Numbered from the stretch's first letter, positions 25,741 through 34,799 are shown. The stretch is 64,000 bases of DNA from Lewinellaceae bacterium (GCA_020636325.1 JACJYC010000002.1:1-64000); one strand, 5' to 3'. A program made the numbers and translations. The notes: a model not told the origin generated them from the sequence alone.

Positions 25741-28188
25741 TCAGTCGCTTTTCAGGGAATCCACCGGGTTGGTCAATGCAGCCCTGATCGACTGAAAGCT
25801 GACGGTCAGGAATGCAATGGCAATGGATACGGCGCCGGCCAGTACAAATACCCACCACTCGATTTTGATCCGGTAGGCAAAATCCTGCAGCCATTTGTCC
25901 ATCGCATACCAGGCAAAAGGCGAGGCGATGAGGATGGCCGCCAATACCAGTTTCAGGAAATCCCGCGATAAGAGGCCCACAATGCCGCCGGTAGTGGCGC
26001 CGAGCACTTTGCGGATGCCGATTTCCTTGGTGCGCCGTTCGGCGGTGAAGGCGGCCAATGCCAGCAATCCCAGACAAGCAATGAAGATGGCCAGCATGCT
26101 GAACAGCCCGAATACCTGCCGGGTGGTCATTTCCTTTTCGTACAGGTCGGCCCATTCCTGATCGAGAAACGCATACCGGAAAGGCGTTTCGGGCTGAAAC
26201 GTTTTCCAGATGCCCTCAATCGACTGAAGGGTGCGCTGAAAATCAGGAGGGCTCAGGCGGACGGTGACCAGGTTATCAACCCCAGGGCTGAAAGAACGCT
26301 GGTGATGCACCAGAAACAAGGGGGAGATCACCTGGTGGAGGGATTGAAAATGAAAATCCCGGACCACGCCGATTATCGTGTAAACGGATTGTTGCTCCGC
26401 AACCGGATTGAGGAAATTGTCGGTCGAGACCAGGGTTTTCCCCACCGGATCGTCCAGGTCCATTTCCCGGACGGCCGCCTCGTTGACCACCACGGAAAGC
26501 GTATCCATGAAATGTTCGTCGAAACTGCGCCCTTTGAGCATTTCCATTTTCATGCACTCAATGTATCCTTCATCCACGATGAGCCCGCTGCCGGTCGTCA
26601 TTTCATCGGCGCCCTGGGGTTTGAACGACATGCCGAAGTATTGCCCCCCGGGTTGGGTATCGCACCCGCTGACAGCCGCCACGCCGGGCAGGCGGCCGAT
26701 TTCCTTTTTCAGGGTTTCCTCCTGTTGGGCGGTCAGGTTGCCGGCTCCTTGCAGGGAGATCACGCTCTCCTTGTCAAACCCGAGGGATTTATTCATGGTG
26801 AAGGCCATCTGCCGGTACACCAGGATCGTGCTGATGATCAGGAATACGGAAATGCCGAATTGAAAGATCACCAGCAGGTTTCGAAGGGCGGATCCTTTTT
26901 TGGTCTGGAAGAATTTGCCCCGCAACACTTCGATCGGGCGAAAAGCGGACAAGGCAAACGCCGGATAGGCGCCGGACAATAACCCGGTAACTGCCGCGGC
27001 GCCCAGCAAGGCCAGCATAAATTGCCAGCGGAACAGATCGCCCGCCGAAAGGCTTTTGCCGGTTATGCCGTTGAAGTACGGCAACACAAAGTAATTGACC
27101 GCCGCCGCCAGCGCGGCGCTGAGCAAGGTGATCAGCAAGGCCTCCAGGAAGAACTGCCCGGCAATTTGCCGGCGGTCCGACCCCAGTGTTTTCCGGATGC
27201 CCACCTCCCTGGCCCGGTTGGCCGAACGCGCAGTGGCCAGGTTCATGAAGTTGATGCAGGCAATGATCAGGATCAAAGCGGCAATCACGGTAAAAAAATA
27301 GATCCGCTGACGCGATCCCGGCGGCTTCATTTCCGACTCCAGATTGGAATCGAGGTAGATGCTGCCGAGCGGTTGCAAAAAATACCGGTAACCGTTGCCC
27401 TGCTTCTGGTATTCCTCGTAATTCACGCCGAACTGGTTGAGGATCTGGCCGGAGGCGAATTTGACGACATGGTCGGGAAATTTGGCTTCCAGCGCCCTGG
27501 CGGAGGCCCCGGGCTGCAACAGGAGATAGGTATAGGCGGAAAACCCGATGAAATTGGGTTGCTGAAGGAACCCCAGCGAGGAAGAAGCCATCAGCAGGTC
27601 GAATTTGAAGTGGGAATTGTCCGGCACATCGCGGCAAACGCCCGTCACCAGCAGGTCGTTATTCCCCTGGGCGATATCCAGCACCTTGCCCAGGGGGTCC
27701 TCGTTTCCAAAATATTTTCTGGCAGCGGATTCCGTCAGCACCACCGAGTTGGGCTTGATCAGCGCAGCCTGCGGGTCCCCTTTGATCAGATCGATGCTGA
27801 AAAGGTCGAAGAAATTGGAATCCGCCCACATCACATTGCGCTCTTCGTAGGTTTCCTGGTCCTTCTTGATCAGGAAATTGTTGCCCTGAAAAAAGAACAA
27901 CCTGCAGCTGGCTTCCACCTCGGAGAAATCCTGTTTCATCGACCCCGCGTAGGACGACGGAATAATGGCGTAAAACCGCGAACGCCCCGGGTAGATCCGC
28001 TCGAGCGCTACCCGGTAGATGCGGTCTCCTTTCTCGTGCCACTGGTCATAGCTCATCTCGTCCCGGATGTACAGCAGGATCAGCATGAAACAGACCAGGC
28101 CCGTGGTAAGCCCCAGTATGTTGACCAGGGTAAATCCCCGGTTGCGCGCCAGGTTTCGCCAGGCGATCTTCAGGTGGTTGAAAAACAT
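25741..28188 (-). CDS. Orphan FtsX/MacB-type ABC permease (permease 3)
   Basis: 815 residues. The first TM helix is LVNILGLTTGLVCFMLILLYI, followed by a MacB-like periplasmic domain, the first FtsX block after RSANRAREVGIRKTLGS, a second periplasmic domain, and the last block after ERRTKEIGIRKVLGA, ending NPVDSLKSD. The ends are nearly the same as in permeases 1, 2, 4 and 5, while the periplasmic domains differ, as expected when paralogs diverge in substrate. No ATPase gene is adjacent. A pair of direct repeats with 21-bp period (28348-28375) lies about 160 bp upstream. Confidence 0.92.
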   Translation of the reverse strand: MFFNHLKIAWRNLARNRGFTLVNILGLTTGLVCFMLILLYIRDEMSYDQWHEKGDRIYRVALERIYPGRSRFYAIIPSSYAGSMKQDFSEVEASCRLFFFQGNNFLIKKDQETYEERNVMWADSNFFDLFSIDLIKGDPQAALIKPNSVVLTESAARKYFGNEDPLGKVLDIAQGNNDLLVTGVCRDVPDNSHFKFDLLMASSSLGFLQQPNFIGFSAYTYLLLQPGASARALEAKFPDHVVKFASGQILNQFGVNYEEYQKQGNGYRYFLQPLGSIYLDSNLESEMKPPGSRQRIYFFTVIAALILIIACINFMNLATARSANRAREVGIRKTLGSDRRQIAGQFFLEALLITLLSAALAAAVNYFVLPYFNGITGKSLSAGDLFRWQFMLALLGAAAVTGLLSGAYPAFALSAFRPIEVLRGKFFQTKKGSALRNLLVIFQFGISVFLIISTILVYRQMAFTMNKSLGFDKESVISLQGAGNLTAQQEETLKKEIGRLPGVAAVSGCDTQPGGQYFGMSFKPQGADEMTTGSGLIVDEGYIECMKMEMLKGRSFDEHFMDTLSVVVNEAAVREMDLDDPVGKTLVSTDNFLNPVAEQQSVYTIIGVVRDFHFQSLHQVISPLFLVHHQRSFSPGVDNLVTVRLSPPDFQRTLQSIEGIWKTFQPETPFRYAFLDQEWADLYEKEMTTRQVFGLFSMLAIFIACLGLLALAAFTAERRTKEIGIRKVLGATTGGIVGLLSRDFLKLVLAAILIASPFAWYAMDKWLQDFAYRIKIEWWVFVLAGAVSIAIAFLTVSFQSIRAALTNPVDSLKSD

Positions 28189-28347
28189 GTTGAACGGATT
28201 TTTGAAACAAGCCGCTTCCGCAGGCGTTCGGTTAATGTTTTTAACAGGAGGGCGTTCCGGTTTTTTACAACAAAAATCATACCCCGGATATATTTTTTTG
28301 AATATCAGACAATTAATGAAAACGCCTTACTTCTTTCCTGTTCAGAT

Positions 28348-28375
28348 ACGGACAGAGGCCGTACAAAAACGGACA
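28348..28375. promoter_or_regulatory. Two direct repeats 21 bp apart upstream of permease 3
   Basis: ACGGACA occurs at 28348-28354 and 28369-28375; extended forms GTTCAGATACGGACA and GTACAAAAACGGACA share GTnC-N6-GGACA with the pair upstream of permease 1. The 28189-28568 gap holds no gene; it also has a TATTTTTG box at 28449-28456 that may serve the SPOR-like gene. Confidence 0.5.
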
Positions 28376-28568
28376 TTCCGGGATGTTAAAACCGGCTTAA
28401 AAAGTTGCCCCCCGGGCGGAAATGCCTGATTTTGTTAAAAATATCCCTTATTTTTGCGTTTGACGCGATATAGAAAAATTTGGAATAGGTAAATTTCGTT
28501 AAGGGCAAGAAATTACGTTTTGACCACTGATTTCCGTTTTATATGCCTGGAAATCAGAAAAAACCAAA

Positions 28569-30326
28569 ATGATGAGAAAATTCCAGCCACTTATTCTGGC
28601 TTACCTGTTCGCGCCTGTTTTCCTTATTGCGCAAAGCTTTTACACCATCAATGTCGGCACATTCCTCGACGCCAAATCCTCCCAATTCGACGATATCCGC
28701 AACGTAGGTTTTGTCTATTCCCTGCAAATGGAAGGCAACCTCACCCAGGTCTATCTCGGCGGTTATGACAACCGCAGCGAAGCGGATAAAGCCCTCCAGG
28801 GCCTGAAACAGAAGGGATACAACAGCTCCTTCGTGGAAGAACGCCGGATGGACCAGGGACAGATCGTTACCGTGATCCAGCTGGCCACCCGCAACATCCG
28901 CAAAGGGATCGAATGGGAGAAAATGGAAGCCGTCGGCGACCTTTTCGGCAGCATCAGCGGGGAGAATATCAAGATCATGACGGGCATTTTCCCCAGCGTG
29001 GCCGACGCCCAGACCGTTCTGCCCAGGATCCGCCAGGCGGGATTCACCGATGCCTTCATCAAAAATATCAACAATACCCTCCTGATCCGGATCGGACAAT
29101 TTGAAACCGGCCTGAAAAAAGCCCTGATCCCCTTCGAAATGGACGAACAGGTCGCCAAGGGAGGAGTAGCCGCCACCACGGATGCAAAAGGCGCCGGCAA
29201 GGTGAAAATGCCGGATGATTATTACATCCCGCAGGAGCGCATAACCGCCAAATCGCCGGAAGTGACCTCCTACTCCGAACCGGAAGAGCCGCAACCCAAT
29301 ATTCAGCGCACAGGCAAAAATGAAGTGCCGATCCCCGACATCAGGGCGAAAGTAAAACGGCGCTCCGTCCTCGACCTGCAAAGGGTGCTCAAATCCCTGA
29401 ATGACTATACGGGCAGCCTCGACGGCTACTACGGCCCGGGTACCGCAACCGCCTACGAAAAGGCGGTCAGCCAGAATCGCGAATTGCAGAAATATTCCCT
29501 GCTGGCCGACTACCTCGACCCGGCCGGAAAGGCATCAGCAGCCAATACGCTCCAATACGCGGTGAATAACCTGCTGGACGACCCCAAAGCCCCCGAATCC
29601 ATCGAGCGCTCCCAGTCGGCTATTGCCAAAGGCTACCAGGCCTACCTGCTCTTCCGCACGCTGGGCCCGAGCAACGAAGTGAACAACCTGATGAACCAGG
29701 CCATCCACCAGGCATTCCAGGGCAAAAAACTGGCCAACCAGCCGGCATTCGACTACAACGCCACTTACGCGTACCAGGACCTCGACCAGCTGATCCTCCA
29801 CCTGCATTATATCCATGCCGCACCGGGCAACGATATCGCGGCGCCCTGCTGGCTCTACGAAGAACACCCCAAGGAAACCGCCAAAGCCCACGCTGCCTTT
29901 GCGGGCGATAAGTCCGGAAGCCTCAAATTGCAGGCTTGCGACCAATTCCTCGACTGGCCGGAGATCCGCACGCTCCAGGCGCTGGCCACCGATATGAACG
30001 GCTCTACCAAGATCGACCAGGCGCGCCTCTCGGCAGACGCGTCCAAAAGGGCCAATCTTTTCGTGGCGCCAAAAGCGCTGACCGCCGAAGAGGCCAAAGC
30101 CGCTGAAGACTGGCATACGCACCTTTGGGAAGGCCTCAACGCCTGGGCCGATAAGGATCCGATCAACCGTAATCTCGTTTTGGCCATGAAGATCGTTTAT
30201 TATCAGTCGGAAGTCCGCCTGGAAGACTTCTTCATGGACCGCGGCTTCACCGCCGACCAGTCCAAATCGCTCGCCATGGCCACCCTGAAAACCATGGTCG
30301 GCTACCACCTGGAACGGTTCGTTTAG
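28569..30326 (+). CDS. SPOR-like / peptidoglycan-binding-like exported protein
   Basis: 585 residues. A signal peptide (LILAYLFAPVFLIAQS) is followed by three related segments resembling SPOR domains (FYTINVGTFLDAKSSQF ... VYLGGYDNRSEADKALQGLKQKGYNSSFVEE; VIQLATRNIRKGIEW ... MTGIFPSVADAQTVLPRIRQAGFTDAFI; LLIRIGQFE). A further segment near residues 260-310 (VLDLQRVLKSLNDYTGSLDGYYGPGTATAYEKA) matches the peptidoglycan-binding type 1 pattern. The C-terminal 270 residues are helical and unassigned. SPOR domains bind denuded glycan at division sites, so a cell-wall role is likely but not shown. The start is one of two adjacent ATGs. Confidence 0.8.
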   Translation: MMRKFQPLILAYLFAPVFLIAQSFYTINVGTFLDAKSSQFDDIRNVGFVYSLQMEGNLTQVYLGGYDNRSEADKALQGLKQKGYNSSFVEERRMDQGQIVTVIQLATRNIRKGIEWEKMEAVGDLFGSISGENIKIMTGIFPSVADAQTVLPRIRQAGFTDAFIKNINNTLLIRIGQFETGLKKALIPFEMDEQVAKGGVAATTDAKGAGKVKMPDDYYIPQERITAKSPEVTSYSEPEEPQPNIQRTGKNEVPIPDIRAKVKRRSVLDLQRVLKSLNDYTGSLDGYYGPGTATAYEKAVSQNRELQKYSLLADYLDPAGKASAANTLQYAVNNLLDDPKAPESIERSQSAIAKGYQAYLLFRTLGPSNEVNNLMNQAIHQAFQGKKLANQPAFDYNATYAYQDLDQLILHLHYIHAAPGNDIAAPCWLYEEHPKETAKAHAAFAGDKSGSLKLQACDQFLDWPEIRTLQALATDMNGSTKIDQARLSADASKRANLFVAPKALTAEEAKAAEDWHTHLWEGLNAWADKDPINRNLVLAMKIVYYQSEVRLEDFFMDRGFTADQSKSLAMATLKTMVGYHLERFV

Positions 30327-30634
30327 CATAAGCGATAGCATCCGCCGGAAACCGGATGTCCGTGCCCCGGAAAATTCCGGCTTCCGGCGGAGTGCTCACG
30401 CAAGAAAATCGGTCTTCTGCGGGCCGCCGTTTCAAGGTTAAAGGATAAAGTACAAAGGTTAAAGATGGCCAAATGGCAGCGGCAAGCTCCGGGGCCAGGT
30501 TTAGGTTGTCATGCCCGTAAAACGCAAACGCGGGCCGTTAGGTCCGCAATATCGGTAGCATCCCGGTTGAATACCGCGTTTCCGGCCTGTAGGGCCGGCA
30601 TCTGATCGCTTCGGACCGGCAACATTACCGCCGG
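30327..30634. other. Convergent gap with a large inverted repeat
   Basis: No gene seen. CCGCCGGAA at 30342-30350 pairs with TTCCGGCGG at 30382-30390 around a second palindrome (CCGGAAAATTCCGG, 30367-30380), giving a cruciform just after the SPOR-like gene. Further on, CCGGCCTGTAGGGCCGG is another small hairpin. No T-run follows either. Confidence 0.6.
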
Positions 30635-31048
30635 TCAATCCGGTTTGGCCGTAGAAAAGAAAACCAGCAATTCAAGGTCCTCGCTGATCTCGTGGAATTG
30701 ATGTTCAACCCGTGCCGCAACAAACAATACATCACCCGGATTGAATGCCGTATCCGCTTCACCTGCACGGAATTTCCCCCTGCCTTTTAAAACATAATAC
30801 ACTTCATCCAATTGGTGCGGCTCCTGTTCGTCTGTCGCACCCGCCGCCAGCCTGTAGATCCCGCAACGCAGCGTAGATTCATTGAGAAACGGCAAATAAG
30901 GCCGCCCGGAATCCTTCAGTTGCGCCAGCAGTTGCGCCATCTCAAAACGGGCAAATTTTTCTCCGGGAACCTTCGCCTTAAACCCGGCAACCCCCAGAGC
31001 AAGAACGGTCAACAGCAGCGGCAATCCGATCAAAGTCATTCTTTTCAT
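30635..31048 (-). CDS. Exported cupin-domain protein
   Basis: 137 residues from MKRMTLIGLPLLLTVLALGVAGFKAKV, a signal peptide or N-terminal anchor. The longer frame adds 40 residues that are only a translated TAAGTTG heptamer array, so it is rejected. The rest is a single small cupin barrel: EPHQLDEVYYVLKGRGKFRAG carries the first motif (His, Glu) and PGDVLFVAARVEHQF the second (His). A metal-binding role outside the cytoplasm is likely; the substrate is unknown. It stands alone, and its upstream region is almost entirely repeat DNA. Confidence 0.82.
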   Translation of the reverse strand: MKRMTLIGLPLLLTVLALGVAGFKAKVPGEKFARFEMAQLLAQLKDSGRPYLPFLNESTLRCGIYRLAAGATDEQEPHQLDEVYYVLKGRGKFRAGEADTAFNPGDVLFVAARVEHQFHEISEDLELLVFFSTAKPD

Positions 31049-31056
31049 AACAGTCA

Positions 31057-31140
31057 TAAGTTGTAAGTTGTAAGTCGTAAGTCGTAAGTTGTAAGTTGTA
31101 AGTTGTAAGTTGTAAGTTGTAAGTCGTAAGTTGTAAGTTG
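31057..31140. repeat. Heptamer tandem array TAAGTTG/TAAGTCG (12 units)
   Basis: Twelve contiguous 7-bp units, TAAGTTG with some TAAGTCG, occupy the 84 bp just upstream of the cupin start. The same unit, as its complement CAACTTA/CGACTTA, forms an eight-unit array at 59249-59304. There are no spacers, so this is not a CRISPR. Confidence 0.95.
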
Positions 31141-31196
31141 TAAGTGACTGGCATTCAATGTAATACATTCATTTTTGTTTCTCAAGAACGAAGGCA

Positions 31197-31350
31197 TCCA
31201 GCATCCCCCGTCCGCCATAGCCCCAAGGCAACGGCGGGCAGCATCAAGCATCCACCACGCCTCAGCGTGGCAGCATCAAGCATCCAGCCCCCAGAATCAA
31301 GTATCAAGTATCAAGCATCCAGTATCAAGCATCCAGTATCAAGCATCAAG
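31197..31350. repeat. Composite heptamer element, copy 2 (inverted)
   Basis: A core from 31210 to 31273 (GTCCGCCATAGCCC ... CCACGCCTCAGCGTGG) matches 25312-25376 in opposite orientation. It is followed by heptamers CATCAAG, CATCCAG and TATCAAG, eight of them contiguous at 31295-31350. It lies between the cupin start and the end of the lactate-monooxygenase-like gene. Confidence 0.85.
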
Positions 31351-31385
31351 CCCCAGCTTACCAATCCCTACGTTGCACTTCGGGC

Positions 31386-32675
31386 TTAGTAATCTGCCCC
31401 CAGCATCAAGCCCCCCCCATCAACCTCCCCCACCTCCCTGCACCCGCTCAACCGCATCGTCAGTTCAAAATCGGCCCAATGGTTGAGGATGACCTCCCGG
31501 ACGCCTTTTTCGCCGGCCAGCGCCAGCCCGTACACGTAGGGCCTGCCGATGCCGACCGCTCTGGCGCCGAGGGCCAATGCCTTGAAAATATCGGCGCCGC
31601 CCCGTATCCCGCTGTCCATGATGACGGGTATTTTATCCCCGACAGCGGCAACTACCCCTGGCAAGGCGCCGATGGCCGATACGGCGCCGTCCACCTGTCG
31701 GCCGCCGTGATTGGATACGATCAGGCCGTTGATGCCGTAGTCCAACGCCCGCCTGGCGTCGTCGGGATGCAGGATGCCTTTGAGCAGGATCGGAAGCCGG
31801 GTATGTTCGCGCAGGAAAGGCAGGTCGCTCCACTGCAACGCCGGATTGGTGTACAGGTTAATGAATTTGCGGACGGCTTTCAACGGCCGCCCCGAGCGCA
31901 GGTTTTCAAGGAAGCCGCCGGGATAATTGCGCATGAGTTGAAAAACAGAGCCGATCAATTCGGGCGTCAGTCGCCGTTTGGGCTGCACCAGGTCCTGTTC
32001 ATCCGGCTGGTCCATCAGCCGCTGGAAAACGGGGTCGGAAACGTACTGGGCGATCCCCTTTCCCCTCAGGAACGGCAGGTAGGCCAGGTCGAGGTCCCGG
32101 ACGCGCCAGCCGAGCATGGTGGTGTCCAGGGTCACCACGATCGCTTCGCAGCCGCAGGCCTCGGCCCTTTCGACAAAACTCGCGACCAGGTCATTGGATT
32201 TGCTCCAATACAACTGAAACCACCGCGGTCCGTCCCCCATAGCACGCGCTACTTCCTCCATCGGGACCGAAGCCTGATTGGAAAATATATATGGAATGCC
32301 CAGCTCAGCGGCCGCTTTTCCTACCGCCCGGTCGGCCTCGCGGTGGGCCATATCCAACACGCCGATCGGCGAAAGCAAAATGGGCGCCGGCAATCGCCGG
32401 CCGAACAGCTCAACGGACGTATCCGCCTTCGACACATCATTCAGCATGCGCGGCACAATCCGATGGCGGTCAAATCCGGCCCGGTTTTCGGCAACGGTCC
32501 GCTCGATCCCAGCTCCGCCCGCAATATAGGCGAACGCCGCCTCGCTCATGTGGCTGCGGGCTTTCTGTTCCAGTAATACCGGATCTGCCGGCACGGCCGG
32601 TCTGACCCCGCTGACTCCGCGAAGGTAAATCTCGCGCTGGCGGTCAAGTGCAGAGAATGCAGGTTCGTTTGGCAT
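31386..32675 (-). CDS. FMN-dependent alpha-hydroxy-acid oxidase, lactate 2-monooxygenase-like
   Basis: 429 residues. The N-terminal REIYLRGVSGVRPAVPADP and AFAYIAGGAGIERT match the lactate 2-monooxygenase branch of the FMN (S)-2-hydroxyacid dehydrogenase family. The TIM-barrel motifs are present: LSPIGVLDMAHREAD, WFQLYWSK, the FMN/substrate lysine in LPILLKGILHPDDA, active-site His in VSNHGGRQVDG, and phosphate-binding DSGIRGGADIFKALALGARAVGIGRPY. It should oxidise lactate or a similar 2-hydroxy acid in the cytoplasm. Whether it acts as monooxygenase, oxidase or quinone-linked dehydrogenase cannot be told by eye. It stands alone between repeat-filled gaps. Confidence 0.9.
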   Translation of the reverse strand: MPNEPAFSALDRQREIYLRGVSGVRPAVPADPVLLEQKARSHMSEAAFAYIAGGAGIERTVAENRAGFDRHRIVPRMLNDVSKADTSVELFGRRLPAPILLSPIGVLDMAHREADRAVGKAAAELGIPYIFSNQASVPMEEVARAMGDGPRWFQLYWSKSNDLVASFVERAEACGCEAIVVTLDTTMLGWRVRDLDLAYLPFLRGKGIAQYVSDPVFQRLMDQPDEQDLVQPKRRLTPELIGSVFQLMRNYPGGFLENLRSGRPLKAVRKFINLYTNPALQWSDLPFLREHTRLPILLKGILHPDDARRALDYGINGLIVSNHGGRQVDGAVSAIGALPGVVAAVGDKIPVIMDSGIRGGADIFKALALGARAVGIGRPYVYGLALAGEKGVREVILNHWADFELTMRLSGCREVGEVDGGGLMLGADY

Positions 32676-33099
32676 AGGCGCAGCATGAATAATTGACTCT
32701 CCCTACTGAATAAATCATACTCAACGGCAATAGATTTTGTGCATTTGCCGGGGACCGTTCAGAATTTTGTGTCAACCGGATTTTTAGCAAGCTGCGCTTG
32801 CTAAAAATCAGATCTTTGCGTCTTTGCGTAAAAACACTGTTTTGAACAATCTCATTTGCCGGCGCCCGCCCCTGCCCCCTAAAGAGGGAACCTGCCCTGA
32901 ATGCACAAAACCTGTTACAGCCCAGTATAAGCAATGACCAAAAGCATCGCTTTTCTCATCCTCCCATCCGGCGAAGCTTCAGCCTCCGGACGACGTAGTC
33001 GCCTATGGCAGACGGAGTCAGCGACGTCAGACTCTCACCCCCTCTCCCTCTCTCACCACTCTCACCCTCTCACCCCTCTCACCCCCTCTCACCCCCTCC
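32676..33099. repeat. Dispersed element copy B and CTCACC-type array
   Basis: Copy B (32751-32850) shares GGGACCGTTCAGAATTTTG and the later ATCTTTGCGTCTTTGCG with copy A at 15304. It contains a perfect 14-bp inverted repeat (GATTTTTAGCAAGC and complement around TGC). From about 33031 to 33100 is an irregular array of CTCACCC/CTCTC units that runs to the end of the DUF1684 gene. No gene is seen. Confidence 0.8.
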
Positions 33100-33996
33100 T
33101 CAATGCCCCTCCACCGGCGTATACTGCTCGCCCGCGGTCACAGCGATTTCCAGCCTGTTTTCGGCGGGCGGCAGCAGGCAGGTGGCGTATTTTGTAAAAG
33201 CGCAGGGCGGATTATAGGCTTTGTTGAAATCGATCCAGATCTCGCCGAGGCTGTCGCGATTGGCATAGAGGTAGCGGCCGGCCGGATAGGTTGCCTCGCC
33301 GGTTGTCAGATCGGAAAAGATGAGGAAGAATTCGCCGTCCTCACCGCCGTCAAGTGCATGAAGCGAAAACCGGCGGCCGTCCTTTTCAAATTGCAGGGCC
33401 CCTTTCAGCGGCGACTGAAAGGTCATGCCCAGCACATTCTTCACCTCGATGGTATAGGTGGTATCAAAAACCGTAAGGTCGGCTTTTACCCGCCAGGCGG
33501 GGTCGATATCGAAATATCGGAGCCGGAGGGTATCCTTAAGCATCGGGTGTTCGGCATCCCGGAGGCGGATCCCCACTTTGTCTCCGCGGCGGATGCAGAA
33601 CCAGCTCAGGCTGCCATAACCGGCAATGGGCGGTTCGCCTTTACCGCTGAGCGCCAGGACGGTTACGGAATCGCCTTCGTAAACGGCCGGTTTGCCCGGC
33701 GCCATGGTCATGCTCAGGGAATCGCCCATCCGAAAGAACGTTCCCAGAAAACCGGGCGCCTTATCCGGAAAAACCACCGCATTGGACGAATCCGAGCCGA
33801 AGGTGTTAGGGCCTTCTTCCAGCCAGTAAAGCCCGGCCAGTGCAAGCCATCCGTCAGGGGCCATCAGCTCCTCAAGGCGATCTTTCCGCCATTGGAGAAT
33901 TTCATCCTGATAACCGGAATCGACCGGTTTTTCATATTGACAGGCCCAGACTGATACCGCAAACAGGGCTGCGAGCCGGAAAAATTGCTGACGCAT
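33100..33996 (-). CDS. DUF1684 lipoprotein
   Basis: 298 residues. The signal RQQFFRLAALFAVSVWAC ends in a lipobox Cys19, so it is probably a lipoprotein. The body matches the DUF1684 family: WRKDRLEELMAPDGWLALAGLYWLEEG near the N-terminus, a beta-rich middle, and the hallmark end IWIDFNKAYNPPCAF ... TCLLPPAENRLEIAVTAGE. The family has no settled function; the conserved Asn/Cys/Pro residues suggest a binding site. It stands alone, with a CTCACC-type array at its 3-prime end. Confidence 0.9.
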   Translation of the reverse strand: MRQQFFRLAALFAVSVWACQYEKPVDSGYQDEILQWRKDRLEELMAPDGWLALAGLYWLEEGPNTFGSDSSNAVVFPDKAPGFLGTFFRMGDSLSMTMAPGKPAVYEGDSVTVLALSGKGEPPIAGYGSLSWFCIRRGDKVGIRLRDAEHPMLKDTLRLRYFDIDPAWRVKADLTVFDTTYTIEVKNVLGMTFQSPLKGALQFEKDGRRFSLHALDGGEDGEFFLIFSDLTTGEATYPAGRYLYANRDSLGEIWIDFNKAYNPPCAFTKYATCLLPPAENRLEIAVTAGEQYTPVEGH

Positions 33997-34150
33997 GGCG
34001 AAGGGTGTGGTTCAGTTGGCAAATTACCGATTATTCTTCAAATGAAACCGGTGTGATCCCAGGTAACAATCACACGCTTCAACTGATATATTCCTGAGAC
34101 AGGACATCAGATCCTTCATTTCACAAATAGAAATCCTTAAATCCTTCACA

Positions 34151-34693
34151 ATGGAAAAAGTTAAAAATCAAATGAGGTTCCTGGGAATCTACCAATTGAT
34201 CGGCGGGCTGACCATCATTATTCTCGTTTGTCTCATGATCATTCCGGCTGTAAATTTATTTTTTTCTTTCCCGCAATTATGGATACCCGCTGTGTTGATC
34301 CCTTGCCTGCTGGCTTTGCTGTCCATTTATGCAGGCATCCAGTGCATTCGGTTGCGCAGGAACAGTCTCCTTTTTTCGAAGATCAACCAATTGGTGCAAG
34401 CTGTCGGGTTTTCGCTGCCGGGGTTCACCCTGGTATACTTCGCCGGCCTTCACCTGGGGCTGGGGATCCAGTTTACAGGTGATTCCAACCTTTTGTCCCA
34501 ATTCGGGTTTTTCAAAATGCAATTCGACTTCAGCGGCGCCGGAGAGGGCACATTTGTCCTGATCAATGTTGTCGCTATCCTGTTCCTCGTCTGGCTGACC
34601 CGGCTGGAAAATGTTGCGGCCGAAGAGCAACCTGAGGTCAATGCCGGTGCGGAATTAGCCGAACGGGTCCTCGATTACAGCGGTCGCTATTAA
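34151..34693 (+). CDS. Small four-helix membrane protein
   Basis: 180 residues with four clear TM segments: YQLIGGLTIIILVCLMIIPA, LWIPAVLIPCLLALLSIYAG, VGFSLPGFTLVYFAGLHLGL and FVLINVVAILFLVWL. It has short loops and an acidic cytoplasmic tail (EEQPEVNAGAELAERV). No family recognised. It lies 106 bp ahead of a DUF2807 gene on the same strand, perhaps a weak association. The reading frame and hydrophobic pattern make it a real gene; the function is unknown. Confidence 0.78.
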   Translation: MEKVKNQMRFLGIYQLIGGLTIIILVCLMIIPAVNLFFSFPQLWIPAVLIPCLLALLSIYAGIQCIRLRRNSLLFSKINQLVQAVGFSLPGFTLVYFAGLHLGLGIQFTGDSNLLSQFGFFKMQFDFSGAGEGTFVLINVVAILFLVWLTRLENVAAEEQPEVNAGAELAERVLDYSGRY

Positions 34694-34799
34694 CGACCGA
34701 CTGCATTGAATCCGCTCCTGCAGGTTGTCAAAATAGGGGTCCGGTCAGAACTTTTGCATCCTGAATACAGTATTATTCTAAACGCAAAAATTCAAAACC

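Noticed and set aside
31057..31140. Possible CRISPR array
   Set aside because: Units are 7 bp, contiguous and without spacers, and no cas genes are present.
31049..31168. N-terminal extension of the cupin protein with TYNLQLT-like repeats
   Set aside because: The repeats are a translated TAAGTTG array; the inner ATG gives a proper signal peptide.
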